64,000 nucleotides of DNA, from positions 1,302,001 to 1,366,000 of the forward strand of contig WBMQ01000009.1 of assembly GCA_016630905.1 (NCBI GenBank). Reading direction: 5' to 3'. The stretch is from Capillidium heterosporum (lineage: Eukaryota > Entomophthoromycota > Entomophthoromycetes > Entomophthorales > Capillidiaceae). Made by a program: the position numbers and the translations under genes. The notes under the pieces were generated by a model. The model was not told the DNA's origin and did no database searches. It saw only the letters and a list, made by a program, of their open reading frames with translations. This document shows positions 12,417 through 22,635 of this stretch, one piece after another; position 1 is the first letter of the stretch, and the number at the start of each line of letters is the position of its first letter.

Positions 12417-13039
12417 TCTACTTAAGTTAGTTAACGTTGAAAGAGGTATATTTTGTTGGGGTCTATAGGAATATGTTCTTGTCTTGGAGTGACGGATCTA
12501 TTTACAGTGCTTTCAAGAAAAAATGGGTTTTTATTGAAGCAATGTATTGAATTTTGTCCGGTTTATTATGTGCTTCTAAAAAAGTCCTTGGCAACTTCTC
12601 AAAAGAATTTAGTCTAAAGTTGGCTAAATTCATCAATGTGTAGTGGATCTTTTGATTTGTAAGCTTGAAATGAAAGCGTACTTTAGTTTGTTGAAATTTA
12701 CTTGTTAGCTGTGCTGAAATAATTCATATCTAAAATAAAATTTATTTCCAATGAGAATTAGCACGAGTATTGGATTTGGGCAAAGATATGGACATCGGAC
12801 TGTATTCAATCCACACATACTTAATCTACCATATGGATTTATATATAGATCTGTCAATTTTCAATTCCCACTTCAACACCACTATTAATTCGCACTTTGC
12901 TTATATGCAGCCATACATCTTGAAGAATAACCTAAGCTATCAAGTTGAACTTCTGAGTCATCAAAAAGATCAAGTTAAAGATCAAAATAGAAAAGGAGTC
13001 TTTGAACTCTTCTCAAGTTTATTCAAGTGGCTGGCAGAA
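12417..13039. other. divergent intergenic region
   Basis: This lies between the kelch-like gene (-) and MOCS1 (+), so it should hold both promoters. An open frame continues upstream of the chosen MOCS1A start (to about 12770) but is not protein-like in composition. I take it as leader. Confidence 0.45.
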
Positions 13040-14403
13040 ATGTATAGAATGTTGCAATCGATACCCAGAGGTCTCAACCTCATAACTCAACGTTACATAG
13101 CATCCCAACATACGTTGCAACCTAAAGTAAAGTTTAAAAGTTTAGATACCAAGGCTAAAGATATTGATAGGCTGCGAACGCTTTAACCGATACCTTCGGT
13201 AGACATCACAACTATTTGAGAATCTCTTTGACCGAACGGTGCAACTTAAGATGTAAATAACTACAACAACCATTTATTTAAATATTTTGTAGGTACTTAC
13301 TGTATGCCAGAGGAAGGAGTACCTTTGACACCTAACTCCAAACTGCTGACAACTGCTGAGATATTGCAACTTGCCAAAGTGTTTGTTGAAAGTGGAGTTA
13401 CCAAGATTCGGTTGACTGGTGGGGAACCTACACTACGGAAAGATATTGTCGATCTTATAGGTAAATTTTTTAATTGTGATGGTTGTTAAATTTTTGCATG
13501 GCTAGGTGGGCTAAACGAATTACGTCCCTTAGGGTTGGAGTTCATAGGCATGACTAGTAACGGTATAGCGCTGAAGCGAAAGTTACCAACTTTAGTTGAA
13601 AATGGGTTAGACTGCCTCAACTTAAGTTTGGATACCTTGCAGCCCGAGAAGTATCAGGTGTTGACAAGACGGAACGGTACATTTGTTTTCAACCATGATA
13701 ATAACCTTTAGGGTTTAATGCGGTTATGGAGGCGTTTCACGTTGCTTTAGAGACGCCACTCCCCCAACTGAAGTTGAACTGCGTCGTTATGAGCGGAGTT
13801 AACGAGGATGAAGTTTTAGATTTTATTCAGCTGACTAGAGGACACAAGGTTGATGTTAGGTTTATTGAGTACATGCCCTTTGATGGTAATTGTAAAGCTT
13901 AATTTGTAGACTTATATTTTCTATCCTAGGTAACAGTTGGAGTACCAAAAAACTGGTCCCATTTAAGAAGTTGTTAGCCGATATCGAAGCCAAGTTTGAC
14001 GTTAAAAAGAGTCAGGATGGCCTCAACGATACAACCAAAGTAAATTTGTAAACAATTCTTTTTATTGAATAAATTCAGCATTACCAGGTTAACGGGTTTA
14101 AAGGACGGTTCGGATTTATCACCTCAATGACGGACAGCTTCTGCAGCAGCTGCAACCGGCTACGCATCACAGCCGACGGTAACCTCAAGGTACTTAAATT
14201 CGTCTACATCTTATTAATTTCATCAGGTATGTCTGTTTGGCAATGCCGAAGTCAGCTTACGTGACATGCTGCGGGCCAACGTCAGCTATGACGACCTGTT
14301 AACCAACGTGCAGGTGGCAGTCCGCGGGAAACGCAAGGCCCACGCAGGTATGACGACCTTAGCCACCGCCAAAAACCGCCCAATGGTTCTCATCGGTGGT
14401 TGA
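13040..14403 (+). CDS. MOCS1A: MOCS1A / MoaA-type GTP 3',8-cyclase
   Basis: This is a radical-SAM enzyme that starts molybdenum cofactor synthesis by converting GTP to 3',8-cH2GTP. The N-terminus ([19 protein letters not shown]) is Arg-rich without acids, like a mitochondrial presequence. The radical-SAM cluster motif is [14 protein letters not shown]; it spans an intron ending at 13291. It is followed by [13 protein letters not shown], and by the C-terminal 4Fe-4S motif [12 protein letters not shown]. Introns lie at about 13253-13291, 13451-13505, 13676-13711, 13886-13929, 14040-14087 and 14189-14226. A single missing base near 13175-13186 breaks the frame just before the [12 protein letters not shown] block. 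The protein ends in Ile-Gly-Gly then TGA, the C-terminal double glycine known to be needed in human MOCS1A. The exact start is uncertain. Confidence 0.88.
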
Positions 14404-15109
14404 ATGTCTTCCCAAACTAACTTTTACTGTAAACCAATTACCCCCATTGCCTTAGTACGACCCGTCCCTTCCAAGTTTACTCTTTTCACTAAAGCTAAGG
14501 CCCATCTAGTACCAACCTACCTACTACCCACATTACCCTTCGGTATACCTAGCGGTTTACGTTATATGTCGACTAAGCAGGGCTCCAAACTGACCTTGAG
14601 TCATGTAGATAGCAAGACGGGGAGTGCCAAGATGGTGGATGTAGGTCAAAAGCCAATTACCCCTAGATCGGCCAAAGCTCAAGCTATTGTCACCCTCAAC
14701 TTAGCTGCCTTTGATCAGATTCGAGATCCTAACCTTCTTAGTAAACCTTGCGACCTTACCGGCATCAACAAGAAAGGAGATGTACTAGCTGTCGCTCAAA
14801 TTGCTGGCATCCAAGCTGCCAAACTTACTTGGCAGCTTATTCCCCTATGCCACCCCATCATGTTAGACCAGGTCTCCATCAAGTTCGAACTCGTTCGTAG
14901 AGAGTCAGATGGGGATGTCGTCATAACTACGGAGGCACGATGCCAAGGTAAGACTGGTGTCGAGATGGAAGCTATTACAGGCTGCTTCAGTAGCCGCTAT
15001 TACCGTATTCGATATGTGTAAGGCGGTCGATCCGGAGGCTATCATAGGTCAAATCCAGGTGCTTGAGAAGATGGGTGGGAAGACTGGGGCTTGGAAGCGA
15101 GCTTTATAG
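14404..15109 (+). CDS. MOCS1B: MOCS1B / MoaC-type cyclic pyranopterin monophosphate synthase
   Basis: MoaC-type enzymes convert 3',8-cH2GTP to cPMP, the second half of Moco step 1. The ATG follows the MOCS1A stop with no spacer and lies in the same frame, so both are probably on one mRNA. The first 60 residues are a basic, Ser/Thr-rich linker. The MoaC domain then begins ([20 protein letters not shown]) and continues through [25 protein letters not shown] and [11 protein letters not shown]. One extra G at about 14980-14981 breaks the frame inside the signature. The next frame continues with the expected TVFDMCKAV and GGKTGAW and stops at 15107-15109. Loss of the frame would remove conserved C-terminal residues, so I treat it as a probable sequence error. 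A separate internal promoter is not excluded. Confidence 0.88.
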
Positions 15110-15806
15110 TTAAGAGTTATATGCTTCCAAGATGTTTGTAAAAGTAAACTTTTATCAAATCTTTGTGTTTTTGGTCATTTTCAAAAAGTTCTATAGTTTA
15201 TAGTAGTAAAAATAGGTTGAAATGTATTCATTGAAATCTAAATATACATAAGTTTAACTAAGCTTTGTCATTTGAAAATGGATTAAAGCGTATATGATAA
15301 GAATCAGATTATACAGATGAGAAATCTACATTTCATTAGTACTTCCAAGTCAAATCAATAAATTGGAATTTTATTTGAAAGGTAAAGTTGTTACCACGAA
15401 TATCGATATTGGGATGCTAAGAGAAAATTGTCTAGGGTTTAAAGACTATACAACAGGCTGTTTATTGATTCAATTTCCAGGTAAAGATAATCGATTCCAT
15501 CAGTTGGAAATTCATCATATGGCATAAATATAAGTGAAAAGCAAATAGACCGCATCAGCTTTATTAAAATTCAAACATAATCAACCTAGTCTAAATTTTC
15601 AACTTCATCCCAACTCGCAAATTTACAGAATATCCAAAATTCCAAGTTCCAGCAATCAGCAATCTAAAACAACTTGAAAGGATGGAGATAAGTTAGCATA
15701 TCTAAAACCTCAAGTACAAAGTTGGAGTGTGGAGGGTAAACAAGTGTCGACAGAACTATGGGAAAGGTATCTCACCACACTTCAAGTTTTGATCTCTTAC
15801 AACACT
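15110..15806. other. intergenic region (convergent genes)
   Basis: This lies between the 3' ends of MOCS1B (+) and the aftiphilin-like gene (-). It is AT-rich, and no gene, RNA or repeat is visible. Confidence 0.45.
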
Positions 15807-17774
15807 TTAGGATAGCGATCTTGTCTTGTTGTGATTACCCAAGTTCAAACTAGCTTTCCTAGGCTTCAACTTGTGGGTATGGGATACTAAATTGGCGATC
15901 ATCTGGTTGTACATCAATTCGTTGTCCTCGCCCTGGTTCAACTTGACGCGCCAGTGCTCCATCGCCAATGAGATCTCGTCCACCATCTGCGTCACTTGCG
16001 TCGAAAAGTTGTGTAGATCACTAAATGAGTAGCTTTGCATCACCTCTTTACAATTTGTAAGTATGCTGGATTAAATATGGATTAAAGGTACCTGGACTGA
16101 CGTTACATAGTGCGTTGGCCAAAGTAGTATCCAATCTTCTAGCAGTTGTCTCAATATCCTTTTCATCGTAGCCTTTTTTGGGTTCAGCGACTTTGTTGAC
16201 GGGGCTGCCACTACCGTTCCCCTTTAAAAGTTGGTAAAAGTAGGTTAGGGTGTACAAGTTTTTTGATAATGGTAAATACCTGTGGGGTATGGATCTCTAA
16301 ATTTAGGGCTTCAAGTAAATTCTGTTTGCACTTGGAAAAGCTCCATTTCAGTCGGTTGCGGTTGTTCAATTTGGCTTCGCCTAGGTCTTCATTCTGAGCT
16401 AGACTGAACCATAGATCTAAACTAGAGGGAAATATAAAAGTTAAGTTTAAATCTATCGGAAAGGTGTTGAAGGCTACCAGTTTTCCGAACTTTCATAGAT
16501 GTGGCTTTCAAAGTTGGCTTCTATAAAAAGAATATAGTCAATTGTCTGTTAAAATGATATATAATGTATACCAGATTCCAGCTGTAGATTGGATGCCTAA
16601 TTTAAAAGATTTAGAATATCAAGTAAATAGATAAGAGCTTACTTCATAACTAATTTCTTGGTTCAAGTCAAAGAAATTGAAAAAAGCAGGAACTTCCAAT
16701 TCGTAAGTAGTAGCTTCCAACTGTGGTTCAAAGGTTGGAGTCGTGGTAGCAAAATCATCGAATTCAAAAGTTCCATCTACATTTGCAACGTCAATTTACT
16801 ATAAACCTCCAATTAATAAATGTAAACTTTACCTTCAAATGAGTTGAATTCCTCACCTTCAAAGTGACTATCTTTCGTAATCTCATCAAGGTTGGAAAAT
16901 GTGCTAAAGTCGTTAAAACCTGCTTCGGGGAAGGTGTCTGGGAAAGTTGTCAAGTCGTCAGTTGAAAGTGTAGTGAGAGCCTCAAACTCAAACTGATTTT
17001 TATTTCCGCTTTTCTCTTCTGTAGTGCTGTTGAAGCTTTTAAAATCATTCTCTTCAAATTTAATTGACTGGAGTTCAAGCTGTTCCTTATCTTCTAAAAA
17101 AGCTTCAGAGCCAGTTGTTGGAGCATCGGTTTGAATTATATTCAAGTTTTCAAAAGCAAGCTGATTTATATTTTTGCTTTCTTCATCTACTGAACTATTG
17201 AAACTTTCAAAATCATTCTCTTCGAGTGAAGTTGATTGGAATTCAGGCTCTTCCTTATCTTCTATAGCTAGTAGAGATAATAAATATTAATTCTTACACA
17301 ATAAATATGAATTTGCTTTATTACCTATTTCATTGAACGTTACAACATCACTTGTTCTATCGGAATTGGAAATTTTGTCGGTAGTTGAATCTTTTGATAC
17401 ATCTTCGCTTTTCTCGAATTCTAATAAATTTCCTACATCTATGGATAAATCTATACCCTCATGAGCCTCTTCAACTTCTTAATTTAAAAAAAGTAAAATT
17501 ATTAATTAAATAGACACAAAAACAAACATTTACCTTGGCCTAAACCATCAGCTGCTTCAACTTCCTTTCCAAGCCCAATTTCAATATTGACAATCTCGTC
17601 TAAAACTACTTCTAAGCCATCAACCGTAACTCCATCTTTATCGTTGAGCTCCATAACCTTCTGCTGGCTGCAAACTTTTAATGATGAAAAAGTAAATTGA
17701 GGTTCTTGTGTGTGCAAAGCTAAAGCTGAACGAAGCTTGAAGTCTGAGATCAGTTCAGCTTTTAAAGGTAGCAT
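15807..17774 (-). CDS. aftiphilin/Laa2-like clathrin-adaptor accessory protein (tentative)
   Basis: This is a multi-exon gene of about ten exons and roughly 500-600 aa. The N-terminal two thirds are acidic and unstructured, rich in Phe-containing adaptor-ear-type motifs (ENDFESFN, ENDFKSFN, GFNDFSTF, GEEFNSFEG, FEFDDFATT). The C-terminal third is folded. An LDLWFSLAQNEDLG block and KLNNRNRLKWSFSKCKQNLL resemble the clathrin-binding region of aftiphilin, and a helical end follows (METSLAMEHW-like segment, last exon 16043-15807). Aftiphilin and yeast Laa2 recruit or stabilise AP-1 at the trans-Golgi, so a clathrin/AP-1 role is inferred from motif content. A roughly 56-residue unit is tandemly duplicated (about 17267-16978). 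The start ATG at 17774 is the first in frame. It could instead be an unrelated low-complexity trafficking protein. Confidence 0.5.
16978..17267 (-). repeat. internal tandem duplication in the aftiphilin-like gene
   Basis: Two coding copies, starting near 17260 and 17100 on the minus strand, encode EDKEEPEFQSTSLEENDFES and EDKEQLELQSIKFEENDFKS, each followed by FNS and an acidic stretch. The period is about 168 nt (56 codons). The copies have diverged at many synonymous and replacement sites, so the duplication is not recent. Confidence 0.7.
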
Positions 17775-18009
17775 GACATAATTGAAGTGATGTTCCTAAG
17801 GGGATAATGATGCTTCGGTGAAATAGGTAAATGAAATTACGTTTAATTTAGCTGGTATGTTAGGTTTAAATTTCCCGACGATACAAAGTATTTAAAATGT
17901 GTATATCTGATAAAAATCATTTAAACTAGGTAGACATCAAAATTAAGCATGAAAGAAATGCTAAAAGAAAGATAGTAGTGCTTTTTATTAATATAAAAAG
18001 GTATACAGC

Positions 18010-20157
18010 TTAAAGGAAAGGCTCTAAATTGAACTCCATAGCAGTAACTACGTAACTCAACTCAAAGTGAGTAAGAACATCGGGGTGCAAGATACCGAAC
18101 TCACCAACCTGCAAAGTCTGTCCGCCCTTGTTAAAGTGGACAGTAGCGCATCTGCCTTGGAAATAAGTGGGGCCTAGGTCGAAAAAAGTTAGAAGATCGA
18201 CAAAAAATTAAAGTACTGTCGCTAGGCAGAATGAAATAGCCGTTGGCCTTGGAGTTCTTGGCAACTAAGGGGATGTTCAAAACAGCCATAATGCGGTCGA
18301 ATACACCGTGTACGACCTAAAGAGCAAAGCATACATCAGGAAAAATGAAACAAATAAAAATACCTCGAACCCAGAAGATTTGTTGCAGTAGAGAGCAGCA
18401 ACGTTACGCTGGTTCCTAGAGTTGCGCTCCTCGTTCCGATCAATGAAGGCAACATCCTGAATTTCAAACAACTTCTGGGGTAAAGCATACTTCTTGTTAC
18501 TCTGCAACGTCTTCAATAGTCCAGGTAGCAAGGAGGTACGGATGATCTGGTACTCTGCAGTCTTGGGATTAGCCAACTTGACGGCTGTGTTGCCGTCGTC
18601 AACTCTGTTAAGGAATTTGAAGTTCTCGTCGTGGGAGCACAAAATTAGACTTAAAACTTCGGTGAACCCTACGAAGGCCAACTCAAGACGCAGCTTGTCG
18701 GTCAACTTGTTGATGGGTAAAGCTTCACCAACCGTAGTCAGCTTGGGTAACGTCTTTTCAATGTTGTTGAAGCCATAGGCGATAGCGACATCCTCCATGA
18801 TGTCACACTGGTGTAGGATGTCACTACGGGTGGGTGGCACGTCAACTACTAAGGTGTCGGGGCTACCTTCTTTGATCTTGGCCTTCAAGGACATGCGCTT
18901 CAAATTCTCAACCATCTGGTTGGCGTCGATGTTAATACCGGCGGCTGCGTTGACGTAGTCAACTGAAGCTTCCAAGGTACGGTCCTCCATCTGAGGGTAG
19001 ACTTGGACACTGCCATCGGGGGAGTAGACTTCAACAGGTTCGACGCTGAAAGGCTTGGAGCAATACTGGGAGAACATGGCGATCAATGTGTTGAGGACGA
19101 CCTTACCCTTAGTCAAGTCGGTGGCGGTGACATCAAAGAAGACGTTCTTGGTCGTCAATTTAATCTTACTGTGGTCACCGTTAATGATGGGTGGGAGAGA
19201 TAGAACTACTCGGTTGGCGTCGTAGATGACGGGGTAAACGGGGGAGTCCCTAATAATGGGTAAGAACTTGGAGATGTGGGCGTCCTTCTACATTTTTAAA
19301 AAATTAGAAAATAATTGGTCAATGCAGTACTTACTTCGTAGAAGGCCATCAGCTGCTCGCCATCCATATCCTGCTTCTGGTTGAGAGGGGTGAACTTGAT
19401 ATCCTTGGGAGCTAAAGCCTCGTAGGTGAAGGGGCCTTGGATGGTATCCAAGTCGTGGGTACCGATGGCAACCAAGGTACGCTTACGGCACAAGTTGGCG
19501 TGCAGCTTATCCTGCAGTTCGATGAAGCTGTCGTAGCGGCTCTTGTCGAAAGTTACGTCGCGTAAGATGGCACCCAAAACATAAGGACGGATCTGAGCAG
19601 TTTCGGGAAGGATGGTTATCTTGTAAGTGGGATCGGTGATCTTAGGTAAGACGGTGTAGTTAGGTAGAGTGGCTTTTCCTAAAAAGATAGAGAGGGCTCG
19701 CGATAACCCTTCGATACATAACAGATCATAACTAGTACGGTTAGTAAATTTTAGAACAAATGGAATACCGATTGGCTGGGATGTCGATCTTCAAAATAGG
19801 ACGTTCGGATACTCCTACTGCCTTGGAAGCTCCCTGCTCTTTAGCCATAATCTCAGCTGGCGTGGTCTAGTTGAGAATTTTAATTTAATATTGGAGCATA
19901 GAGCTTGAGTAAAATGCAAACTAGGAATAAAAATAGTAAACTTAACCTACATCTTCCTCCAACTCGATACCAAACTCAAAACACAATAAACTGAACTCAT
20001 CGAAGGCTATATTTTAAAAACAACCGTCAGTATATGGGCATTAAAAGCTAAGTAATAAATGCATTTCGAAGCTCTAAGCATTAAAATTCAAAAACCTACT
20101 GTAATTCTTTCCTAAGATGGTATAAAGCTCTTCCTTATCGATACTTACGGTTGGCAT
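18010..20157 (-). CDS. FRS1: phenylalanyl-tRNA synthetase beta subunit (cytosolic)
   Basis: This is the beta subunit of the cytosolic alpha2-beta2 PheRS; the family carries the editing and structural B domains. The N-terminus [16 protein letters not shown] and the next exon, [18 protein letters not shown], match the eukaryotic family. The junction restoring [16 protein letters not shown] is diagnostic of the B3/B4 start. The B5 region shows [26 protein letters not shown]. The C-terminus reads [13 protein letters not shown], then [12 protein letters not shown], and ends NLEPFL. I count about seven introns (for example 18316-18361 and 18126-18180 regions, 19285-19334, and three near the 5' end). 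The start ATG at 20157 begins exactly with the conserved MPTVS. No frame error was seen in this gene. Confidence 0.93.
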
Positions 20158-21207
20158 ATTCTACTTTTAAAAACAAAAAGCTAATGTTAATTACAATTCT
20201 CTAAATTGGTTGTTATTACCTACTGTATAAACTTCAAAAAAAGTTATCAAAGGCAACACTTCAATCTTGGGACTTTAGCTCAAACTTTGCTCGAATTGCT
20301 AATTGGTGCACTGTCCAAACTGAATTTGGGATTATTCCAAATGAGTCAAAGTTGAAAGAAGTGCAGTGATGCAATTTTTGTTTTGAAATAATGTAAAGAG
20401 TTGAGCATTAAACCGTATTAAAAGTTAATACAATATTTGGAAACAGAGGTGCATTCCTATATGAGTATTGCCTCAAAACATGAAAAAAGGCACTTTTGAT
20501 GCCAGATGCGTAGTAATTTCTGTATCAAGTATTCAAACTATTAGCTTTGCTTTAGTATTATTCTTTATCCTTTCTGCATTTTATATAGAGATCAAACTTT
20601 ACTATAGTTTAAAAGGTTAAGTAAATAGTTTTTTATCTAAGTTAGTATATTTACCTAACTATATTAAAGTTAGGTTTTGATAATTTTATTGAAAGCTTAA
20701 ACTATAGGCTATAAAGTTTAGTTTTAGCTTTTTTAAATGGTTTAATAAACTTAACTATTTAGCATTAAAAAAATTTTAAAAGCTATTTATTATTATCTAA
20801 AAAATTAAACTATATCTATTTTAAGTAAAAAAGACTTAATTAACTATTAACTATTTAACTATAAAATTCTTTTCTTATTTAATTCTAATGTATATATTTA
20901 TTTCTTTAAAGTATATATTTTAGAAGAATATTTTATATATTAGTATATATAGTACTATTTTAAAAATAAACTTAGCTTAAATATAGTAGCTATAATAACC
21001 TTGATTGTTATAGTTACTAGTATAAAGTTATTGATCTATTTCTTTATATTATTATTATACTATTTTTTTATTCTAACTTTTAATTTTTTACTTTTTATTT
21101 ATAATTAGTTTTGATTAAAAGTTTATTTTACTTATTAGCTATTTTTGATTATTTTTTCTGTATTTTTAATTTTAGCTATAATCTAAAAATTTCAACCTTT
21201 ATTAGTA

Positions 21208-21665
21208 TAGTATTTTAATATTTAAATTCTAATAATTAGCAAGTATTATCAAAATACCAAAAAAGTATTTAAATTTTTAAGTTGCTATTAAAAGCTTATA
21301 CCTTAATAATATTCTACTTTGCTATTTGTAGCTATTATCTACTTTTTAATTCTAACCTTTAGCTATAGCTATTATAATAGCCTAATTCTATTTTCTTTAC
21401 TATAGCTATTATAACAGCCTAATCTTCTATTTTACTATAAATAAAGTTTTATTTCTAGTTAGCCTTTTAGTTATTAGATTATACAAATATATAGTTTAAC
21501 TTTTATACTTTTTCAATTTACTTTATTTAAACTTTTTTTAGATGATTTATATTATTAATATAGTTACTAGTTTTAGTTTTACTATCCTAACCTCTTATAT
21601 CATACACTTCTATTATGACACCATTATTAGTTAGATCCAATAGCACTTTTTTAAACCTTACAGCT
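21208..21665 (+). repeat. AT-rich repeat, arm A of a long inverted repeat
   Basis: This roughly 450-base block recurs on the opposite strand at about 25330-25755. Long shared stretches include the segment from taataattagcaagtattat to the one around gacaccattattagttagat. Differences are mostly C/T transitions, several of CA-to-TA type, plus a local extra copy of a short unit (ctattataayagcctaat) in arm A near 21365-21425. No coding capacity is visible. It is probably a mutated fragment of a mobile element. Confidence 0.75.
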
Positions 21666-22517
21666 AGCTTAAAATACTTATATCTTATTAACTTTAGTAA
21701 ATAGTAAATAATATAATTATTTTTTAAATCTTATAATTGATTTTTTATTTTTATTAATCCTTAACTAATAATTTAAAAGTACAAGATATTAAGCCTTAAC
21801 TTATTAGATATTTTTAAATAGACTAAGGCTAATAACTAAAAATTCTATATATAGAGCTAAGCTTTAGGTTTTATTAGAGAAATATATACTAGTTATTTAC
21901 TTTTTATATAGAATTAAATAGCTAATGGCTTAAAAATTTAATTAATATATATAAATTTAAAGCAGTAACAACAAAATAGACAAATTTGTAGGTATATATT
22001 TGAACTTTTAAACTAGAGCTTTGTTTGATTTGAATTTAATAAACTTTCATTTAAAAATTTATTCTTTTCTAGTTAAAAAGTTTATAGAGCAAAAACCTCT
22101 CATTTTAAATTTGGGAATTATATTTACAGAGTTTTTAAAAGGAAATTCTAAAAGCTAGTTCCACCCTATCTAACTAGTTTAAACTATATAATGCTAACCT
22201 TTTAAAACTCTCAATTTCGTATAAGATGAACTGGAGTCTTCTTATATCCTGCCATCCCAACAAATAAATTGTTATCTGCAAACTCAATTCCAGATTTCTT
22301 TGGTTTATTTATAAATCTATGCAACAATTGGGATTTTAACAATACCCCACCATTCTTATAAAATTAGGTTGGACATCAGCAGCTCATAGTCCACAAGGAT
22401 TTTCAAGCTACCTTCTATAAACGCCATTTGGCATGCATTTCAATTTGTGACTATCAATTGATACGCTCGATTTTAGGTAGATATCTTCATTTTAGTTTGG
22501 AGTGTTAAAGTTACTCC

Positions 22518-22544
22518 AACCAGCTATTTAAAGGATAGCTGGTT
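22518..22544. promoter_or_regulatory. perfect palindrome with TATA-like loop upstream of MCO1
   Basis: Arms AACCAGCTAT and ATAGCTGGTT are exact reverse complements around the 7-base centre TTAAAGG. It lies about 92-118 bases before the oxidase start at 22636, where a core promoter would be. A dimeric regulator site or a cruciform at the TATA region is possible. The role is inferred. Confidence 0.4.
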
Positions 22545-22635
22545 GCAAAATAGCGCAATTTAACGTGCATCTTTATTTATGAGCTAAAAACACATTCAAT
22601 TCAACTTACATTTCACAACAGTTCTCTAAAATTAT

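Larger units (their letters stand above)
20158..22635. other. AT-rich desert upstream of multicopper oxidase 1
   Basis: This is about 2.5 kb with no gene. From about 20600 to 22000 it is extremely AT-rich. C occurs mainly in CT and is scarce in CA and CG, while TA is abundant. It contains one arm of a long inverted repeat (21208-21665). The last 130 bases before the oxidase ATG contain a perfect 10-bp inverted repeat around a TTTAAA core. Confidence 0.6.

Noticed and set aside
12770-13039. Long N-terminal extension of MOCS1A
   Set aside because: The frame is open but composition is low-complexity and unlike the family; the downstream Met starts a good mitochondrial-type presequence.
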